Assembly (NCBI RefSeq): GCF_002742445.1
Contig: NZ_NJNQ01000004.1
Location: 62,001-126,000 of the forward strand
Reading direction: 5' to 3'
DNA: 64,000 nt
DNA from: Bifidobacterium sp. N4G05
GTDB lineage: Bacteria; Actinomycetota; Actinomycetes; Actinomycetales; Bifidobacteriaceae
The position numbers were made by a program, and so were the translations under genes. Numbering within the stretch: position 1 is the first letter of the stretch; the number at the start of each line of letters is the position of its first letter. Under the pieces are notes generated by a model, which ran no database searches, was not told where the DNA came from, and was given only the letters and a program-made list of their open reading frames with translations. Below are positions 46,876 through 54,528 of this stretch, piece after piece.

Positions 46876-46906
46876 ATTATCAAGCTCAAGTTTGGTTTAA
46901 CCAAAC
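46876..46906 (-). promoter_or_regulatory. Palindrome-overlapped promoter of the DUF362-kinase-ECF operon
   Basis: On the minus strand -35 TTGGTT (46904-46899) and -10 GATAAT (46881-46876) are 17 bp apart. The perfect 8-1-8 palindrome GTTTGGTT-T-AACCAAAC (46890-46906) covers the -35 and half of the spacer, the position of a repressor operator. The operator also lies between this operon and the divergent nhaC gene. The regulator is not in the window. Confidence 0.6.
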
Positions 46907-47083
46907 CGACACTCCTGTCATTTCAACCATTCCATCGGAACAGCGCAAGACCATGTCCATGTCTTAACCCGAACTCATTGCGTTTACATGTTGACTGCTA
47001 CGCTTACCGAGTTCTCACGATTCGCCAAAAGAATGTCGAAGGCGTTGACGTACCGCGCGATAATCATTAAAGAAAGGAACATC

Positions 47084-48394
47084 ATGGCGGAACTTGTTAC
47101 GATGGCACTGTTCTGTGCGGCTTTGATCGCCTGCATCATAACCAACATATCCATCGTTCCCGCACTGCTGGCCGGCGTGGTCATGTTCCTCATCCACGGA
47201 AAACTCACTGGTCACAGGTTTACAACCATGCTTTCCAAAGGATTCGCCTCCGTACGCGCCGCAAGCATTGTGGTGGTGACGTTCGTGCTGATTGGTCTGC
47301 TGACCACGCTATGGCGCGCCGCCGGCACCGTGCCGTTCATCGTGGCGAACACTTCCAGCCTAGTGCGTCCGCATGTGGTGATTCTGCTCGCCTTCCTGCT
47401 CAACTGCCTCATGTCGCTGTTGACCGGCTCATCATTCGCGTCGGCCGCCACCATGGGCGTCATCACCATGACGCTCGGCACGTCCATGCAGGTTTCGCCC
47501 GTATTCCTCGGCGGTGCGATTCTGTCGGGCGTCTATTTCGGCGACCGCTGCTCCCCTGTTTCCACCAGCGCGCAATTAGTCAAAACACTCACACATACGA
47601 ATATTTTCGACAATATCGTACTGATGTTGAAAACATCTATTGTTCCGTTCATCATCACGTGTGCGATTTATGCTGTGTTGGCTTTGTGCACGCATCCTTC
47701 CGCAGGTTCCATTGACATCACGGGATTGTTCTCAAGCGCGTTCGATCTTCATTGGGTTACCGTTATTCCCGCGTTGGTGCTTGTGGTGCTTGCGATCGCC
47801 CGAGTGGATGTGCGTATTACGATGGGCGCGAGCATTCTTACCGCATTGCCGGTTTGCGTGCTGGTGCAGCATATGGATTGGCTGGAGATTGGCCGTGCTT
47901 TGGTGTTCGGTTTTCATTGTTCGAACGCTCAGGTGGCGTCGTTGATTGACGGTGGCGGCATTGTTTCGATGATCAAGGTGATACTGATCGTCTGCATTTC
48001 CTCGTCGTATTCCGGTATTTTCCAGGAAACGGGGTTATTGGATGGCACGCATCGGCTTATCGCTTCGATGGCGGAGCACATCAGCGTGTTTGGTGCGACT
48101 TTGGTCACGTCTGTGGTTGCGAGCGCGGTTGCCTGTAATCAGACATTGTCGATTATGTTGACTGATCAGTTGTGCGGCAATTTGGAAAACGACGAGCGGC
48201 GCAAGGTTATTAATTTGGAGGATACCGCCGTTGTGGTGGCTCCATTGATTCCATGGTCGATTGCCGGCGCGGTGCCGCTTGCTTCGGTTGGGGCTCCTAC
48301 GGAAAGTCTGTTGTTGAGCTGTTTTCTGTATTTGCTGCCGATTTGTTCGCTGGTTCGTACCTTGATTGCGGATCGTCGCAAAGTTTCGGATTAA
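47084..48394 (+). CDS. NhaC-family Na+/H+ (or organic-acid) antiporter
   Basis: A 436-residue, 11-12-segment transporter of the NhaC superfamily. GSSFASAATMGVITMTLG near residue 130 and GAILSGVYFGDRCSPVSTSA near 152 hold the conserved Gly/Asp residues of these antiporters. NhaC members exchange sodium for protons or carry malate/lactate or amino acids; which applies here cannot be told. The start at 47084 has AAAGGA six to seven bases before it; the longer frame to 46988 is unlikely. Confidence 0.85.
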   Translation: MAELVTMALFCAALIACIITNISIVPALLAGVVMFLIHGKLTGHRFTTMLSKGFASVRAASIVVVTFVLIGLLTTLWRAAGTVPFIVANTSSLVRPHVVILLAFLLNCLMSLLTGSSFASAATMGVITMTLGTSMQVSPVFLGGAILSGVYFGDRCSPVSTSAQLVKTLTHTNIFDNIVLMLKTSIVPFIITCAIYAVLALCTHPSAGSIDITGLFSSAFDLHWVTVIPALVLVVLAIARVDVRITMGASILTALPVCVLVQHMDWLEIGRALVFGFHCSNAQVASLIDGGGIVSMIKVILIVCISSSYSGIFQETGLLDGTHRLIASMAEHISVFGATLVTSVVASAVACNQTLSIMLTDQLCGNLENDERRKVINLEDTAVVVAPLIPWSIAGAVPLASVGAPTESLLLSCFLYLLPICSLVRTLIADRRKVSD

Positions 48395-48425
48395 TACCAG
48401 ATTACTTTTAATGCAAATAAAAAAA

Positions 48426-48460
48426 TGTGCCGTGCACTGATTATCCCAGCGCACGGCACA
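48426..48460 (-). terminator. Terminator downstream of the YeiH-type gene
   Basis: On the minus strand TGTGCCGTGC pairs with GCACGGCACA and is followed by a long T tract (TTTTTTTATTT). It lies between convergent genes and probably also slows transcription of nhaC. Confidence 0.85.
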
Positions 48461-48500
48461 ACGGTATTTGGAAGATATCTAAAAGATATGTAGAAGATTT

Positions 48501-49571
48501 TTAGAAGAACAGCGCTGCCACTCCCGCTGCGAAGCACATGAGCAGGATCGAAGTGATGAGGCTGGCAAGGAACGCCTTCTGCCCCTTCTTGGCGAGTGCC
48601 GAGAAGTTCACGGTGATGCCCAATGCGGCCATGGCCATGCCAAGCACGATGTAGGCGAAATCGACCAGCTGCGGGGTGATGGTGGCGATGAACGGCACGA
48701 ACGTGCCGATGATCGACGCTCCGATGAAGCCGAGCATGAACCACGGGAATGAGATCTTGCGCTTGCCGTCCGAAGGCATCTGCGAATGGTTCTTATCCCA
48801 CCAGATGGCGATGATGATGGCTGCGAAAACGAGCATAAGCACTCGCGACAGCTTCATGATGGTGGCGATGTCGACCGCGCCGAACGCGTCACCAGCCGCC
48901 ACTGCGTGTGCGATTTCGTGCAGGGACGCGCCGGCTGTGATGCCCAGCTGGGTGTTGGTCAGTCCGGTAAGAGGGCCGAGCGCGATTTCCACGAGGGCAA
49001 AGATCGTGCCCATGATGGCGATGATGGCCACGGCCATCACTTCATTGTTGGCTTTCTCGTCTTCCTGTTCCGGTGGAACCTTGATGGATCCGGAAAGTCC
49101 CATGACGGCTGCGGCACCACAAATGCCGGTGCCACCTGCCACGAGGATGGCCAGTTGCGGGTCAACGCCGAGCTTACGGGCGATGTTGTAGCACACGACG
49201 ATGGTGAGCGTCACCACAACAGCGGCAATCGGCAAGCATTTGATGCCTTGCGTGAACAACACCTGCAGGTTGAGTTTGAATCCAAGCAGAATAATACCCA
49301 GGCGGAGCAGCTTGTTGGAGATCAGTCCTGCTGCGTCTTTCACACCGGCCTTATGCTCTGGTGAACGGCTGGAATACCATTTGCGAATCGGAAACTGCAG
49401 CACCATGCCGATCAGCAGTGCGATAATCAGCGCACCGAACAGGCTGAATCCAGGGAATTGCTTCAGCCATGAGGCGATAATGGACGCGGCCAGCGTCACA
49501 ATGCCGATGAATACCATCTCTTTGGTGGAGATACGTTTCCACCACTTCTCACAAAACTCTTTCACAAGCAT
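48501..49571 (-). CDS. YeiH/UPF0324 family putative sulfate exporter
   Basis: A 356-residue membrane protein with about ten segments, typical of UPF0324 (YeiH). GIILLGFKLNLQ near residue 90, GGTGICGAAAVMGLSG near 145 and GASLHEIAHAVAAG near 212 are the family's conserved elements. It is annotated in several bacteria as a sulfate exporter, though direct proof is limited. It is convergent with the NhaC gene. With TauE/SafE it is the second anion-export candidate within 5 kb. Confidence 0.9.
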   Translation of the reverse strand: MLVKEFCEKWWKRISTKEMVFIGIVTLAASIIASWLKQFPGFSLFGALIIALLIGMVLQFPIRKWYSSRSPEHKAGVKDAAGLISNKLLRLGIILLGFKLNLQVLFTQGIKCLPIAAVVVTLTIVVCYNIARKLGVDPQLAILVAGGTGICGAAAVMGLSGSIKVPPEQEDEKANNEVMAVAIIAIMGTIFALVEIALGPLTGLTNTQLGITAGASLHEIAHAVAAGDAFGAVDIATIMKLSRVLMLVFAAIIIAIWWDKNHSQMPSDGKRKISFPWFMLGFIGASIIGTFVPFIATITPQLVDFAYIVLGMAMAALGITVNFSALAKKGQKAFLASLITSILLMCFAAGVAALFF

Positions 49572-49626
49572 TCAAGAATAAAGCAGATACAGCGTGGAAT
49601 CAACAGTCAAGTTCACATATTCGGCA

Positions 49627-49740
49627 TTACGATTTGCTGCGATGTGGGAGTTGCACTTCGGAGAAGATGATTGCGGCGAAAATCAGCGCGAATCCGCATA
49701 CTGACGGCACGGTAAGCGCAAACGAGATTTCGAATGCCAC
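49627..49740 (-). pseudogene. Possible C-terminal membrane-protein remnant
   Basis: A 37-codon frame (start GTG assumed) encodes VAFEISFALTVPSVCGF and then one strong membrane segment, ending HRSKS. The frame stays open for a few codons upstream (PKYR). There is no ribosome binding site. It looks like the last membrane segment of a transporter, left behind next to the accessory patch; a chance frame is equally possible. Confidence 0.25.
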
Positions 49741-49760
49741 GCGGTACTTTGGAAAATGTT

Positions 49761-50546
49761 TTACTGCGCTTTGGCTGCTTGTTGATTCACCCAGTTGTCG
49801 GCCATTTCGATGGCTTCATCAAGCGTGGTTTTGGCGGCCTTGTAATACTTGGATTCTTTGACGCCGCTATTGTCGATCAGCTGCTGGCCCGCATCAACGG
49901 CTTTGGATAGCGCGCTCAACAGTTTGCGTCCGATAAGGGTGAGATCGCCGTCATTGCCGAGTTTGTCGATAAGCGCGTTTGCCTTGTCAAGCGATTCCTG
50001 CAAAGCAAGTTTGGAGTCTTCCAACGATTCGGCATTGTCGTCTGACTTGTTTTGACTCGTCCCATCATTGGATTGCGTTGAATTCGACGTGCCATCGGAG
50101 GTATCGCCGCCGCTTTGCGACTGCTGGTTCTTTTCGATTGTCTTCAGACTGCCGTTCAGGGAGTCAGTTGCGCTGTCCAATGTTTTGGAGACGAGATTGA
50201 GCTGCGTGATGGTGGCGTTGGCTTTGCATCCTTCCACGTCGACGGTGCCTTCGGCGCTGGTCGCGGCGTCCGCGAACGCATCCAGAATATCGTCGACGCC
50301 AAGCACATCGCGCAGCACTTTCTGCAATTCGCTACTATTGTCGGACGTGTCGAGAATCGCCTTACGTGCCGCACTGAATTCCGCAACGGATTGACGGCAT
50401 GATGCGAGCGCCTCTTGCTGTTTGGCGTGATAGACGTACACGCCTGCGCCGCATGCCACAGTGAGCGCCACGACCACGGAAAGGACAATCGGCCAGGTTT
50501 TGCGGGGATTGGAAGGCTGTTCAACGGCCTGATACTGATAATCCAT
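49761..50546 (-). CDS. Membrane-anchored extracytoplasmic helical protein of unknown function
   Basis: A 261-residue protein: cytosolic N-terminus, one membrane segment (about residues 18-38), then an extracytoplasmic helical region (ALASCRQSVAEFSAARKAIL and QLNLVSKTLDSATDSLNGSL), a Ser/Gln/Asn/Asp-rich linker near 140-170, and a second helical part ending in the tail KESKYYKAAKTTLDEA...QQAAKAQ. Two Cys (near 50 and 107) may form a disulfide. I recognise no family. The last 31 residues are duplicated at 54282-54377. It follows a truncated ORF at 50605. Confidence 0.65.
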   Translation of the reverse strand: MDYQYQAVEQPSNPRKTWPIVLSVVVALTVACGAGVYVYHAKQQEALASCRQSVAEFSAARKAILDTSDNSSELQKVLRDVLGVDDILDAFADAATSAEGTVDVEGCKANATITQLNLVSKTLDSATDSLNGSLKTIEKNQQSQSGGDTSDGTSNSTQSNDGTSQNKSDDNAESLEDSKLALQESLDKANALIDKLGNDGDLTLIGRKLLSALSKAVDAGQQLIDNSGVKESKYYKAAKTTLDEAIEMADNWVNQQAAKAQ

Positions 50547-50604
50547 ATGCGTCCACCCCTTGCGAATCGACGGATGTCATCGTTCTTCGTCTTGTTAACC
50601 TCGC

Positions 50605-50844
50605 CTATTTTACGAGTCCGAAGATGGGAAAAACCTGAATGGACATCCCACGCACACCAACGAAGCGGGGTCGGGTCGGCATACCATACACGGATTCATG
50701 CACATCGTCGACGTGCGTGAATCCGCCTGTGCCGGCGACCACGGGAATGCCTTGCAACAGCCACAGCGCCGTGATCGTCGAAATGATGATCACGCTGGCT
50801 CCACGGATGAAGCCCCACAGCCGCATCAAGGTCACCATCCGCAT
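50605..50844 (-). pseudogene. Probable N-terminally truncated membrane protein ORF
   Basis: A 79-codon frame contains one membrane segment (ASVIIISTITALWLLQGIPVV) and a hydrophilic part (GFTHVDDVHESVYGMPTRPR) ending in FPIFGLVK. It is codirectional with the coiled-coil gene, 58 nt upstream of it. Its first codons read antisense to the transposase remnant at 50804-50938, so the original N-terminus appears to have been replaced by the element. It may still be translated or be dead. No family recognised. Confidence 0.4.
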
Positions 50845-50962
50845 GACCTATGGCTTCCACCACGTCAGCAGCCTCATCGCGCTCGTCATGCTCCGCTGCG
50901 GCGGACTCGACATACACCTACCACAACCAAGAACCTAACCCACGAAAACAGCAGAAGCCCCT
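50804..50962 (+). mobile_element. Remnant of an ISL3-type insertion sequence (transposase C-terminus and end)
   Basis: The frame ending at 50938 encodes RIKVTIRMTYGFHHVSSLIA and then LVMLRCGGLDIHLPQPRT, which resembles the C-terminus of ISL3-family transposases (the NNKIKxxIRxAYGF region). The sequence after the stop, CCCACGAAAACAGCAGAAGC, is the type of end such elements have and may be the right inverted repeat. Everything upstream of about 50804 is missing. Assignment rests on recall of the family, not on a search. Confidence 0.5.
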
Positions 50963-51194
50963 CAATTCTTCAATTCCACTACAAAGGTCACATCACGGCA
51001 TACGCACGCCGACGCGCGTATGCGTGCACGACTCCAGCAACGAGCCGTACCCGCCGTTAGATGGCAGGCTTCAGTATCGTGACGCCATGCGTTAGCGTCA
51101 CCATGCAACGATAGGAACACACTATTTAAATAGTGCATCACGAAGGCGTGACGTTGCCCTTGCGCAGGTGCCGTAAGACTCCGCGGACAAAGCA
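50963..51194. other. Gene-free region with several hairpins
   Basis: No credible coding frame. Visible structures: GCATACGC/GCGTATGC (50998-51023), GTGACGC/GCGTCAC (51079-51101), the perfect palindrome CACTATTTAAATAGTG (51120-51135), and CACG/CGTG just after it. It lies between the IS remnant and the terminator of the MFS-CBS gene. It could be a structured RNA or further element debris. Confidence 0.4.
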
Positions 51195-51225
51195 ATGAGG
51201 CTTCCCTGCGAGAAGGAAGCCTCAT
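51195..51225 (-). terminator. Terminator downstream of the MFS-CBS gene
   Basis: ATGAGGCTTCC pairs with GGAAGCCTCAT over a 9-nt loop, 36 nt after the stop codon of the MFS-CBS gene. Confidence 0.75.
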
Positions 51226-51261
51226 GTTCCATTCATTCTATTCAGCGATGATGGCGCCTAA

Positions 51262-53313
51262 TCACCGATCATCCTTTGGGAACAGCGCGTCGAAGGCATG
51301 TTCCATCACGGACTTACGGCGGATCACACCGACGAGCCTGCCATCACCATCCACCACCGGCAGTTTCTTGAACTGCTTCTTGGCGAGGATTCGGGCCACC
51401 TCTCCAACATGCTGGTCGGGCGTGGCGGCAACGACCTTACGCGTGGCGATGTCCATCACCTTCTTGCCGGAGAGTGCCTGCACCTTGGAGGCCACGGTTT
51501 CGTCGTCGAACACCACCATCGTCGAACCGGTGCCGGTGGAAACCGTACGGGATTCATAGGTGGCAATCGATTTCATGACATCGCCGTCGCTGACGAAGCC
51601 GACGAGCCTGCCCTCGCCGTTCACCACGGGAAGGCTGGAGACGTTGAGGCGGATGAACTCGCGCACCACATGCGTGATGTCATCGCTGTCCAGGCAGCTG
51701 TAGGGCTGATCGTCCATGATCCCGCCGATGGACTGTTCCTGGGCCTGCTTGAACAGGGAGGCGGCGGGGGCCACGTATGCGCCGGCGTAGTGATGCTCGG
51801 CGGGCTGGCCTTCAGTGGTTTCGGCCGCGACTTCGGCGGAGGCTTGCGCCTCGTAGGCCTTGGCGTTGCGTGCGGCCTTCTCCTTGGCACGGCTGGTGAC
51901 GGTGAAGATGCAGATGATCAGGGCGACCAGCGAGATGGCGGCGCACAGCAGGTAGGAGAACGCGATGCCGCTGGCCGTGGCGGACTTCACACCCTGGGAC
52001 ATGTGCGAGGCGGTCACGGATGTTTCTGCGGTGACCAGAAGCGAGGTCGCAATGGCTGCCGCGATCTGACGGCCGGTGTTGGCGATGGCGTTGCCATGGG
52101 CGATCATGTCGTTCGGCAAAGCGTTGATGCCCCAAGTGTTGATCGGCATGTTGGCGATAGCCTGACCGGATGCCTGCAATGCGCAGAGCACGGCGACAAA
52201 CAGCACTGATGTCCTGGTGCTGATGGTACCGAGAAGACCAAGAGAGATGGTCATGAGCGCAAGGCCACCGATACCCACGCCGCGCGGGCCGAATTTGTCG
52301 AATGCGGCACCGGCGACCGGACTCAGGATGATGCCGACCGCCGCGGCGGGCAGCATGACCATGCCGGTGACGGTGGCGGATTGGCCGAGCACATTCTGGA
52401 TGAAGATAGGCAACGTCACGTTGGTTGCGGCGACTGCGGCGTTGATCAGAGTGACCAGAATCGCGGAGTTGCGGAAGTTGCGGGTGGCAAGGGTGTCAAC
52501 GCGCAACAATGGCTCATCGAGCTTGACTTGCTTGTATACGAATGCGACGAAGGCCACAAGACCAACGACGATTGAGGTAATGACGACCGGACTGGCCCAT
52601 CCCATCGTGGAAGCGGACGAGAAGCCATAGAGCAGGCCACCGAACGCGATGGTCGAAAGGACCACGGACAGGATGTTGAGCTTTGGGTTCTTCAACTCGC
52701 TGACGTTCTTGAGCATCATCGTGCCTCCGACAAGGATGACCAGTGCCACGACTGCGATGCCAATGAACATCGGGCGCCATCCGAAACTGTCAATCACCAG
52801 ACCACCGACAACCGGGCCGATAGCCGGGCCGGCGGCCATGACGATACCGGCCATGCCCATGGCGGTGCCGCGCTTATCCGGCGGATAGACGAGCATCGGC
52901 ACTACGGCGACCAATGGCAACAGCACGCCGGAGCCGACGGATTGCAGTATGCGTCCGACGAGCAACAGCATGAAATTCGGCGCGACGGCACACAGCAGTG
53001 TGCCGACCATGAAAGTGGCAAGAGCTCCGGCGAAGAGCTTTCGGGTGGAGAATTTATCAATCAGATAGCCTGAAATCGGCACCATGATGCCCGAGGCCAG
53101 CATGTAGACGCTGGTCACCCACTGCACGGTGCCGGTGGTGATATTGAAATCACGCATCAGTGCCGGCAAGGCCGGTGACATGACGGTCTGATTGAGCAGC
53201 GCGATGAACGAGCCGACGACGATCACACCCACGACGATGAATCGGGTGTGCGGATCAATAGGCTTTACGGAACTGGCGGCGGACCCGAGTTCCGCGGTTT
53301 TCTGTGAGGTCAC
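51262..53313 (-). CDS. DHA2-type MFS exporter fused to a C-terminal CBS pair
   Basis: A 683-residue protein. Residues 20-485 are a 14-segment drug:H+ antiporter (QTVMSPALPAL; motif A-like GYLIDKFSTRKLF; motif C GPAIGPVVGGLVIDSFGWR). Residues 485-550 are a charged linker. Residues 555-683 hold two CBS domains (LPVVNGEGRLVGFVSDGDVM and LPVVDGDGRLVGVIRRKSVM), which normally bind adenine nucleotides. The fusion suggests export gated by energy or nucleotide state. GTG at 53313 is chosen for AAGGA seven bases upstream; an ATG at 53385 would lie beyond the leader hairpin region and has no such site. A leader ORF and hairpin precede it. Confidence 0.85.
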   Translation of the reverse strand: MTSQKTAELGSAASSVKPIDPHTRFIVVGVIVVGSFIALLNQTVMSPALPALMRDFNITTGTVQWVTSVYMLASGIMVPISGYLIDKFSTRKLFAGALATFMVGTLLCAVAPNFMLLLVGRILQSVGSGVLLPLVAVVPMLVYPPDKRGTAMGMAGIVMAAGPAIGPVVGGLVIDSFGWRPMFIGIAVVALVILVGGTMMLKNVSELKNPKLNILSVVLSTIAFGGLLYGFSSASTMGWASPVVITSIVVGLVAFVAFVYKQVKLDEPLLRVDTLATRNFRNSAILVTLINAAVAATNVTLPIFIQNVLGQSATVTGMVMLPAAAVGIILSPVAGAAFDKFGPRGVGIGGLALMTISLGLLGTISTRTSVLFVAVLCALQASGQAIANMPINTWGINALPNDMIAHGNAIANTGRQIAAAIATSLLVTAETSVTASHMSQGVKSATASGIAFSYLLCAAISLVALIICIFTVTSRAKEKAARNAKAYEAQASAEVAAETTEGQPAEHHYAGAYVAPAASLFKQAQEQSIGGIMDDQPYSCLDSDDITHVVREFIRLNVSSLPVVNGEGRLVGFVSDGDVMKSIATYESRTVSTGTGSTMVVFDDETVASKVQALSGKKVMDIATRKVVAATPDQHVGEVARILAKKQFKKLPVVDGDGRLVGVIRRKSVMEHAFDALFPKDDR

Positions 53314-53406
53314 AGCATTTCCTTCTGTTGGTAACGGCATGTGTGGGCGATCCGGCCCCATGCTTGTGTCAAGACGCGAGGACACCGATGAGTCCGGGGT
53401 AAAGGA

Positions 53407-53456
53407 AAAGCCGCCATCCGTTCCGCATTCATATACGGCAAACGATTCGCGGCTTT
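53407..53456 (-). terminator. Attenuator-like terminator in the MFS-CBS leader
   Basis: On the minus strand AAAGCCGC pairs with GCGGCTTT; inside, ATCGTT pairs with AACGGAT (one bulge) and CCGTAT with ATGCGG (one G-U). TTTTCCTTT follows. A near-complete intrinsic terminator thus lies about 90 nt upstream of the exporter start and downstream of a small ORF. The segment CGGATGG in the 3' arm could instead pair with CCATCCG at 53508-53502. Confidence 0.55.
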
Positions 53457-53543
53457 GCGTAAGTTGATGGCTATGGTGAGCGATTCATGCGACGTCGACT
53501 GCGGATGGGCCATCGGTACATCCCGGCATAAGGCGTGTCCCCG

Positions 53544-53654
53544 CTACACCAGCATCGAGAATAGGGCCATTTGTGGATTGGCAAACAGAACATTGCCGAT
53601 GAACGACCCACGGCAGGCGCGTGCGATGAACATCGCGTAGCGATACAGGTTCAT
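53544..53654 (-). CDS. Candidate 36-codon leader peptide
   Basis: MNLYRYAMFIARACRGSF begins a 36-residue, basic and hydrophobic peptide ending MLV. The start ATG has a near-perfect AAGGAG five bases upstream (53660-53665), better than that of many genes here, which makes translation likely. It ends 88 nt before the terminator hairpin of the exporter leader. Candidates: a regulatory leader peptide whose stalling controls the attenuator, or an independent small membrane-active peptide. No family recognised. Confidence 0.45.
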   Translation of the reverse strand: MNLYRYAMFIARACRGSFIGNVLFANPQMALFSMLV

Positions 53655-53916
53655 GGCATCTCCTTGATGGGTTTTCGTATGGCAGGTATCGAGAAGCCTA
53701 TCATCATTCAAATAGACGGTGAAACCCACGCATGCTCAACAATACACAAAATCTTCACAAGAGGATTGGGCTTACGCATACGCTACGCCTGAATAACGGT
53801 CCGGGGATGAATCAGGGGCGAGCTAAGGGTTGCGTCTCGTGTTTCCGTCATGATGTCTGGCAAAATAGTGAAGCTGAACATGCGAGGCATCGACCGGAAT
53901 CGGAAAGGGACTAATC

Positions 53917-54282
53917 ATGCGAGTTCTCGGCAATATCCTGTGGATCATTCTTGGTGGATTGGCCATCGCAATCGGATGGGCATTGGTGGGACTGATTCTG
54001 TGCATCTCCATCATCGGCATCCCGCTCGGCATTCAAGCGTTCAAGATGGCGGGACTCACCCTGACGCCGTTTGGCAAAACCGTGCAATACGGCGGCGGAG
54101 TCGGCTCTGCCTTGGCCAACATCCTGTGGGTGGTGCTGGTCGGCTGGTGGATGGCGCTCGGCTATCTGGGAGCCGGCGTACTCAACTGCATCACCATTAT
54201 CGGTATTCCGTTCGGACTGCAATCGTTCAAGATGGCCAAGCTCGCACTCTGGCCGTTCGGCGCGGAAATCGTCAACCTGTAG
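53917..54282 (+). CDS. YccF domain-containing inner membrane protein
   Basis: A 121-residue protein made of two YccF (DUF307) repeats: NILWIILGG with GIPLGIQAFKMAGLTLTPFG, and NILWVVLVG with GIPFGLQSFKMAKLALWPFG. Each repeat contributes about two membrane segments. Function of YccF proteins is not established. AAAGGGA precedes the ATG by about seven bases. Its stop codon overlaps the beginning of a coding remnant on the same strand. Confidence 0.92.
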   Translation: MRVLGNILWIILGGLAIAIGWALVGLILCISIIGIPLGIQAFKMAGLTLTPFGKTVQYGGGVGSALANILWVVLVGWWMALGYLGAGVLNCITIIGIPFGLQSFKMAKLALWPFGAEIVNL

Positions 54283-54377
54283 ATTCCAAATACTACAAAG
54301 CCGCCAAAGCAACCCTTGACGAGGCGGTCACCGACGTTAACAATTGGATTGACCAGCAAGCCGCCAAGGCCGAATAA
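54279..54377 (+). pseudogene. Remnant: duplicate of the C-terminal tail of the 49761 protein
   Basis: From 54282 the frame reads DSKYYKAAKATLDEAV... to QQAAKAE and two stop codons. It matches the last 31 residues of the protein at 49761-50546 at 21 of 31 positions without gaps. It is out of frame with yccF by two bases and has no start codon of its own, so it must be the end of a former paralogous gene. Confidence 0.75.
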
Positions 54378-54433
54378 TAAAACACACATTATGCTGCCGC
54401 AGCAGCCAGTCCTTGCAGAACAATGTCATGACA

Positions 54434-54463
54434 AAGGCCTGAGAAGACGACTTCTCAGGCCTT
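54434..54463. terminator. Terminator between the yccF remnant and ychF
   Basis: AAGGCCTGAGAAG pairs perfectly with its complement over a 4-nt loop (54434-54446 with 54451-54463), between convergent reading directions. Confidence 0.85.
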
Positions 54464-54528
54464 ATCCGTGCCGCTCCTCAGTCGCTTGTAGCGACAGCTC
54501 CCCTCAAAGAGAGGAGCCAGAGAAACAC

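Noticed and set aside
53310..53513. 67-codon frame covering the leader hairpin of the MFS-CBS gene, considered as a gene of its own
   Set aside because: The product resembles nothing and the DNA is explained by the hairpin; kept only as a possible part of the attenuation mechanism.
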